Origin: Pseudacidobacterium ailaaui
Lineage (GTDB): Bacteria > Acidobacteriota > Terriglobia > Terriglobales > Acidobacteriaceae
Direction of reading: 5' to 3'
NCBI RefSeq assembly: GCF_000688455.1
Contig: NZ_JIAL01000001.1
Span: 1,457,001-1,521,000, forward strand
DNA length: 64,000 nucleotides
The translations under genes were made by a program, and so were the position numbers. Of this stretch, positions 60,536 to 64,000 are shown one piece after another (the first letter of the stretch is position 1; the number at the start of each line of letters is the position of its first letter). The notes under the pieces were generated by a model that was not told where the DNA came from, made no database searches, and saw only the letters and a list, made by a program, of their open reading frames with translations.

Positions 60536-61855
60536 TTAGTGGCTGGCGGTGCGGGTGTCGGAGGCGGCGCTGAGGATGTCTGTGATCGACGATGCATCGA
60601 GCTGATAGAGAATGTCTTCCCCCTGCCGGCGGGCAAGATCGTCCTTACCTGAGGTTGCAATCTGAATGCGCTCGACGCGCTTTCCGCCATCCGATGTCAC
60701 GGAGAGCTCAATCTCCGGACGAGTGAATCCGGAGTGTACGAGCTTGCTTGCGGTGAGATCGCGCAGCTTTTCAACCAGGGACCCCATACGGACGCTGTCC
60801 ATGCTTTTGCCTCCGGACGACCATGTGGAACCATTGCGGGTGAAGAGGAAGTCTTTGGCGCCGTCGTGGATTTCAATCTTTTCCGGTACGGCTTCTCCAA
60901 AGTCGAAGAGCTTTTTGCTGCGGAAGTCATCGAGGGCCTTTTCGACGGCCTGACCCAGGGCGGCATCTACTTTGTAGGCCCCTTCGAGGACGCTGGACCT
61001 GGCGTAATCGTTGTCTTTCTCTTTGCGGACCTCAAGCGTCTGACGGTCTGTATCGGTGATGAGCGTGACAGTTGCGACAGGAGCGGCCTGTGCAAATTTT
61101 GCAGAGACGTTGGCGGAGGTCATGGTCTGGCCCGATGCGATGGTGCTGCCGGTGAGTGTGGAGACAAGGTTGTCTACGGCAAAGGTGTCTGTGCGGAGTG
61201 GACGGGGACGGACGATCTGCCAGTCCTGCTTTTGCCGGACAAATACGATGTCCTGCGAGTTCCTGTGCAGTTCGACCTGACGGACTTTGTCTGCATTCAG
61301 GTCCAGCAGGTGCTTGTCGCGCAGATCATCGAGGTCTTTATCAAGACTGCTTTTCACATAGCTGGCGATGGTGAACAGACGGGGGTCTCCGGAAAGCATG
61401 GCGTAAACATCGCTTCCAGACGGGGTCGTATCGCCAAAGAGCAGCTTCCAGGCCGCTTTATTTTTGGCCTGGATGTCCACTTCGAGAGCAGGAGTCCTGA
61501 TTCCATAGGCTGCAAGTGCAGCGGGCGAAGAGTGGTCTTCGAGAATACGATCGGGGACCAGAGGCGAGAGGGCCGAGAGCATGGAAGAGACAGTGTCCTG
61601 ATCGGCGCGAAACGTCTGGGGACTACGAATTTGCCACTGTCCGGAGGGAGCTTTGACGAGCGTGATGGCCGGTGCGTCTTTTCTGTGGACCGTCAACTGC
61701 TCGATGGAGGACGGGTCCAGGGTGAGCACAGCGGACGGAGCAGCGGCATCGAGGGTGCTGTTCCGTGCAGAGGTCTTGTGGTGCTGCGACCAGAAGAGAA
61801 GACCACAGAGAATGGCCAGAACACCTGTTGCGAGAACCAAACGACGGACGCTCAT
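60536..61855 (-). CDS. DUF4340 membrane-anchored protein
   Basis: The 439-residue protein has an N-terminal membrane segment (LVLATGVLAILCGLLFW) and the DUF4340 pattern of beta-rich repeats with WQIRSPQTFRADQDTVSSMLSAL, ILEDHSSPAALAAYG and YVKSSLDKDLDDLRDKHLL. Proteins of this type follow GldG-like ABC auxiliary genes in many bacteria. It starts 20 bp after the GldG-like gene and is the last gene of the module. No enzyme motif is seen. Confidence 0.85.
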   Translation of the reverse strand: MSVRRLVLATGVLAILCGLLFWSQHHKTSARNSTLDAAAPSAVLTLDPSSIEQLTVHRKDAPAITLVKAPSGQWQIRSPQTFRADQDTVSSMLSALSPLVPDRILEDHSSPAALAAYGIRTPALEVDIQAKNKAAWKLLFGDTTPSGSDVYAMLSGDPRLFTIASYVKSSLDKDLDDLRDKHLLDLNADKVRQVELHRNSQDIVFVRQKQDWQIVRPRPLRTDTFAVDNLVSTLTGSTIASGQTMTSANVSAKFAQAAPVATVTLITDTDRQTLEVRKEKDNDYARSSVLEGAYKVDAALGQAVEKALDDFRSKKLFDFGEAVPEKIEIHDGAKDFLFTRNGSTWSSGGKSMDSVRMGSLVEKLRDLTASKLVHSGFTRPEIELSVTSDGGKRVERIQIATSGKDDLARRQGEDILYQLDASSITDILSAASDTRTASH

Positions 61856-61874
61856 AAGCACAAAAGGACTTCTT

Positions 61875-63251
61875 CTATCGTCTCTTCCACCACACCAGCA
61901 ACCCGGCAACAACAACCAGAAGGGGAAGCCCGAACTGGCTGGTGAAGCGCACACGGCCCAATTGTGCGCGGGTCATGGTGATGCGCCGGTCATCGCGCTC
62001 TTTGGGGCGGATGGAAATCAGGTCTTCATCGGAGGTCAGCCAGTTGACTGCGTTCAAGGCGAGGTCTCCGTTGCCATTAAAGCCAAGAAAACGGTTTGCG
62101 GCCCAGCTGGAGCTTCCGGTAACAACAAACCTGCCCTGCAAATTCTCTTTGCCTGTGTTGTAGGTCCCGGCTGCGGCCAGCGGGAAGGGGCCCTTTTTGT
62201 TTTTCGGGTCATCCACGTTCACGGCCGCAGAGGAGAGGTTTGTGGTGGCAAGGCTCGTGCTGGAGGAACCGAACAGTTCTTCGACGCTGGTCTTGCTGGT
62301 GTCTTTGATTTGCAGAGAGCGGGCAAGAGGAAGGCCGACGGCCGTGCCCTTCAGGTCATTCACAATGGGATGAAAGCTGTAGCTGGTCACCAGGGCCACC
62401 TGCGGGCCGAGTCCCGCCAACTGGCCAATGGGGTTCAGGTCGAGGACCAGGTCCTGATCCAGGGTGATGCCCCAGGAGCTGAGGAGGTCAGCCAGAGCAG
62501 TGTTGGGGTCAATTTGTGAGCGGCCCAACTGGAAGGGCGGATCCAGCATGAAGAAGGCGCGTCCGCCATTTTCCACATATTTCCGGATGGCATCCACAGC
62601 AGACGGCTGATAGTCATGCGTTGGTCCGGCGATGACGATGGCGGTGCAATTGCCGGGGACCTCGGCCTTTTGCAGAAGGTTGATGGTCTGTGACTGATAG
62701 CCGTCCTTAGAGAGCAGGTCCCGGAAGCGGGAAAAGCCGTCGCGCTCGGTGTCATCGATCTGGTGTTCGCCGCTTCCGGTGGCGAAGCATACCGTGCGGG
62801 CCTCGCCCTTGATGGCAAGAATCAAGGCCCCGGTAATGCCTTCTTCCGTCATGCTTTTGGCGGTCTCTTTTCTGTCACCCATCTGCACGACGGCCGTGCC
62901 AAAGTCACGGACACCATCCTGCCGCGCCAACTGAGGGTCCTTGTCCGGGTCCACATACTTGATGTGCACGCGCGGCGACAGATCGGCGTATTCGTCAAGA
63001 AGGTCTTTTCCATCGCGGAAACGCGAACTCTGGTTGAAGTAGGTAATGGTGACGTCTTGTTTCAGTCCGCTGATGATCTTGCGGGTCTGGGCGGACAGGC
63101 TGTAGCGTTTGTTTGCAGTCGTATCCAGAGACTTGTTGTAGCGGTTGGCCAGAACGTTGAGGGCAACAACAATGGCCAAGACCAGCAGCACGTAGATGGA
63201 CACGTAGGCAGCGTATTTTGTCTGTCTTGCTTTGAGCCACTGTTTCTCCAT
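61875..63251 (-). CDS. GldG-like auxiliary subunit of an ABC exporter
   Basis: The 458-residue protein has an N-terminal membrane helix (about residues 18-36), an extracytoplasmic region with IKYVDPDKDPQLARQ, ALILAIKGEARTVCFATGSGEHQ and RAFFMLDPPF, and a C-terminal helix (LPLLVVVAGLLVWW). This is the GldG/DUF4350-type component that pairs with a GldF-type permease and an ATPase. In gliding bacteria such a module is needed for motility; in others its substrate is unknown. The permease gene ends 1 bp before its start. Confidence 0.88.
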   Translation of the reverse strand: MEKQWLKARQTKYAAYVSIYVLLVLAIVVALNVLANRYNKSLDTTANKRYSLSAQTRKIISGLKQDVTITYFNQSSRFRDGKDLLDEYADLSPRVHIKYVDPDKDPQLARQDGVRDFGTAVVQMGDRKETAKSMTEEGITGALILAIKGEARTVCFATGSGEHQIDDTERDGFSRFRDLLSKDGYQSQTINLLQKAEVPGNCTAIVIAGPTHDYQPSAVDAIRKYVENGGRAFFMLDPPFQLGRSQIDPNTALADLLSSWGITLDQDLVLDLNPIGQLAGLGPQVALVTSYSFHPIVNDLKGTAVGLPLARSLQIKDTSKTSVEELFGSSSTSLATTNLSSAAVNVDDPKNKKGPFPLAAAGTYNTGKENLQGRFVVTGSSSWAANRFLGFNGNGDLALNAVNWLTSDEDLISIRPKERDDRRITMTRAQLGRVRFTSQFGLPLLVVVAGLLVWWKRR

Positions 63252-64000
63252 CTACGACCTCCAGCGCAGGGACTCAAGAGAACGCGCGGTCAGGAAGAGT
63301 CCCAGAAAGATTCCGGTGAGATAGAAAACGACGTCTCTGGAGGCGAGGACGCCTTTGGCAAAAGAATCAAAGTGCGTCAGTACGGAAAGATAGGACAGGA
63401 CCGAAGCCCAGGTGGCGGACTCGTATCCGCTGACCCAGTCGCTCACCCAGAGAAGAAGACAGATGCCAAAGGTAAGGGCGCCGGCAATGATCTGGTTTTT
63501 GGTCAGGGTGGAAAGAAAGGTGCCAAGCGCCAGCAGCAGGCCGGCCTGTAAGAGAAGGCCCAGATAGCCGGCGGCGAGCGGCTTCCAGTCTGGATTGCCG
63601 TAAACAAAGAGGAAGGCGAAGTCGGCTGCGGTGAACAGCAGCAGGCAGGTGTAGAGGACCAGGGCCGCGAGCCATTTACCAAGGATGATTTCCATGTCCC
63701 GGACCGGAGATGTGGCCAGCAGCTCAAAGGTGCCAGACCGCTTTTCTTCCGCGAAGAGCCGCATGGTAATCATGGGGATGAAAAAGAGGCCCACGACACT
63801 GACGTTGGAGAGCAGGGGCCGCACAATCTGCTCATTGACATTCATGGGGAAGCTGGATCCGCGCAGCTGCATTTCGATGCCTTCAATGACAAAGAAACCA
63901 AGCGCATTCCAGAAGAAGAAACCAAAGATCAAACCGAACATCGTCAGCAGAAGATAAGCGATGGGAGAGGCAAAGTAGCTTCTCAGCTCCTTCTGGCAGA
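63252..64000 (-). CDS. GldF-like ABC-2 permease (continues beyond the right edge)
   Basis: The readable 249 residues include several membrane spans (FGLIFGFFFWNALGFF, VSVVGLFFIPMITMRLF, LAALVLYTCLLLFTAADFAFLF and others) and the ABC-2 family segment EEKRSGTFELLATSPVRDMEIILGKW. The frame does not begin at the ATG at 63941: it stays open to the window edge with QKELRSYFASPIAYLLLT, the conserved N-terminal motif of this permease family. The start and the ATPase gene should lie just outside. Confidence 0.88.
   Translation of the reverse strand, partial: CQKELRSYFASPIAYLLLTMFGLIFGFFFWNALGFFVIEGIEMQLRGSSFPMNVNEQIVRPLLSNVSVVGLFFIPMITMRLFAEEKRSGTFELLATSPVRDMEIILGKWLAALVLYTCLLLFTAADFAFLFVYGNPDWKPLAAGYLGLLLQAGLLLALGTFLSTLTKNQIIAGALTFGICLLLWVSDWVSGYESATWASVLSYLSVLTHFDSFAKGVLASRDVVFYLTGIFLGLFLTARSLESLRWRS

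Noticed and set aside
61653-62519. Plus-strand frames opposite the DUF4340 and GldG-like genes
   Set aside because: They are antisense shadows of well-supported genes, without family resemblance.

Overview
The window reads as a chromosomal, origin-proximal segment of an acidobacterium of the Acidobacteriaceae type. No 16S gene is present, so this rests on gene content: an Oar-like TonB-dependent receptor with an N-terminal carboxypeptidase-regulatory domain (plus a remnant of a second one), many exported glycoside hydrolases, a YXWGXW-repeat protein, a DUF4142 protein, and strong GGAGG-type ribosome binding sites. The flanks are clearly GC-rich, while about 14.2-30.6 kb looks lower in GC by eye.

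Layout. 1-13.8 kb holds the start of a NarL-type response regulator (cut by the edge), an exported S9 peptidase, a TonB-receptor remnant, a Tat-exported flavin amine oxidase with an exported RidA, a large Oar-like receptor, a GT1 glycosyltransferase, an ADGF-type adenosine deaminase and a six-hairpin glycosidase. At 13.9 kb sits an intact tRNA-Phe(GAA). Its 3' half recurs at 14.1 kb and again at 30.6 kb as a 70-bp direct repeat with three mismatches. The 16.4 kb between these copies looks like a genomic island without a visible integrase. It carries a two-component system divergent from a type III polyketide synthase / methyltransferase / DUF2306 / FAD oxidoreductase / YceI group, then a stress or detoxification group (alpha/beta hydrolase, cyanamide-hydratase-like HD protein, GlxA-type regulator, catalase, cupin, TetR regulator, SDR). 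Two island genes are broken: an ECF sigma factor with an in-frame amber codon and an SDR with two frameshifts. Four copies of an 11-bp half-palindromic motif, CGACCAGTCGG, lie in this part; three of them sit upstream of minus-strand island genes and suggest a small TetR regulon.

30.7-35.4 kb holds a LysR regulator, a lipocalin-like protein, a divergent OYE/HxlR pair and the YXWGXW protein. 35.5-43.6 kb is the replication and segregation neighbourhood: dnaN, an 850-bp gene-free stretch with DnaA-box-like words (candidate oriC), parB, parA, a cluster of seven identical 16-bp parS palindromes, rsmG, a C26 peptidase, a PlsC-type acyltransferase and folC; the last four overlap by stop/start codons and form an operon.

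43.6-49.7 kb is a hemicellulose (glucuronoarabinoxylan) group: a frameshifted GH79 gene, a GH67 alpha-glucuronidase, and a GH43 enzyme behind a perfect LacI-type operator. 49.8-64 kb is mixed housekeeping and accessory content: a Pr6Pr membrane protein, an exported hydrolase, AlkA-type glycosylase divergent from an aldehyde dehydrogenase, a VapBC pair, a Rieske oxygenase, a tiny zinc-ribbon protein, OsmC, tRNA-Leu(CAG), DUF4142, LysR divergent from a Tat-exported bicupin oxalate decarboxylase, and a GldF/GldG-like ABC export module with a DUF4340 protein that runs off the right edge. No rRNA, transposase, integrase or CRISPR array was seen.
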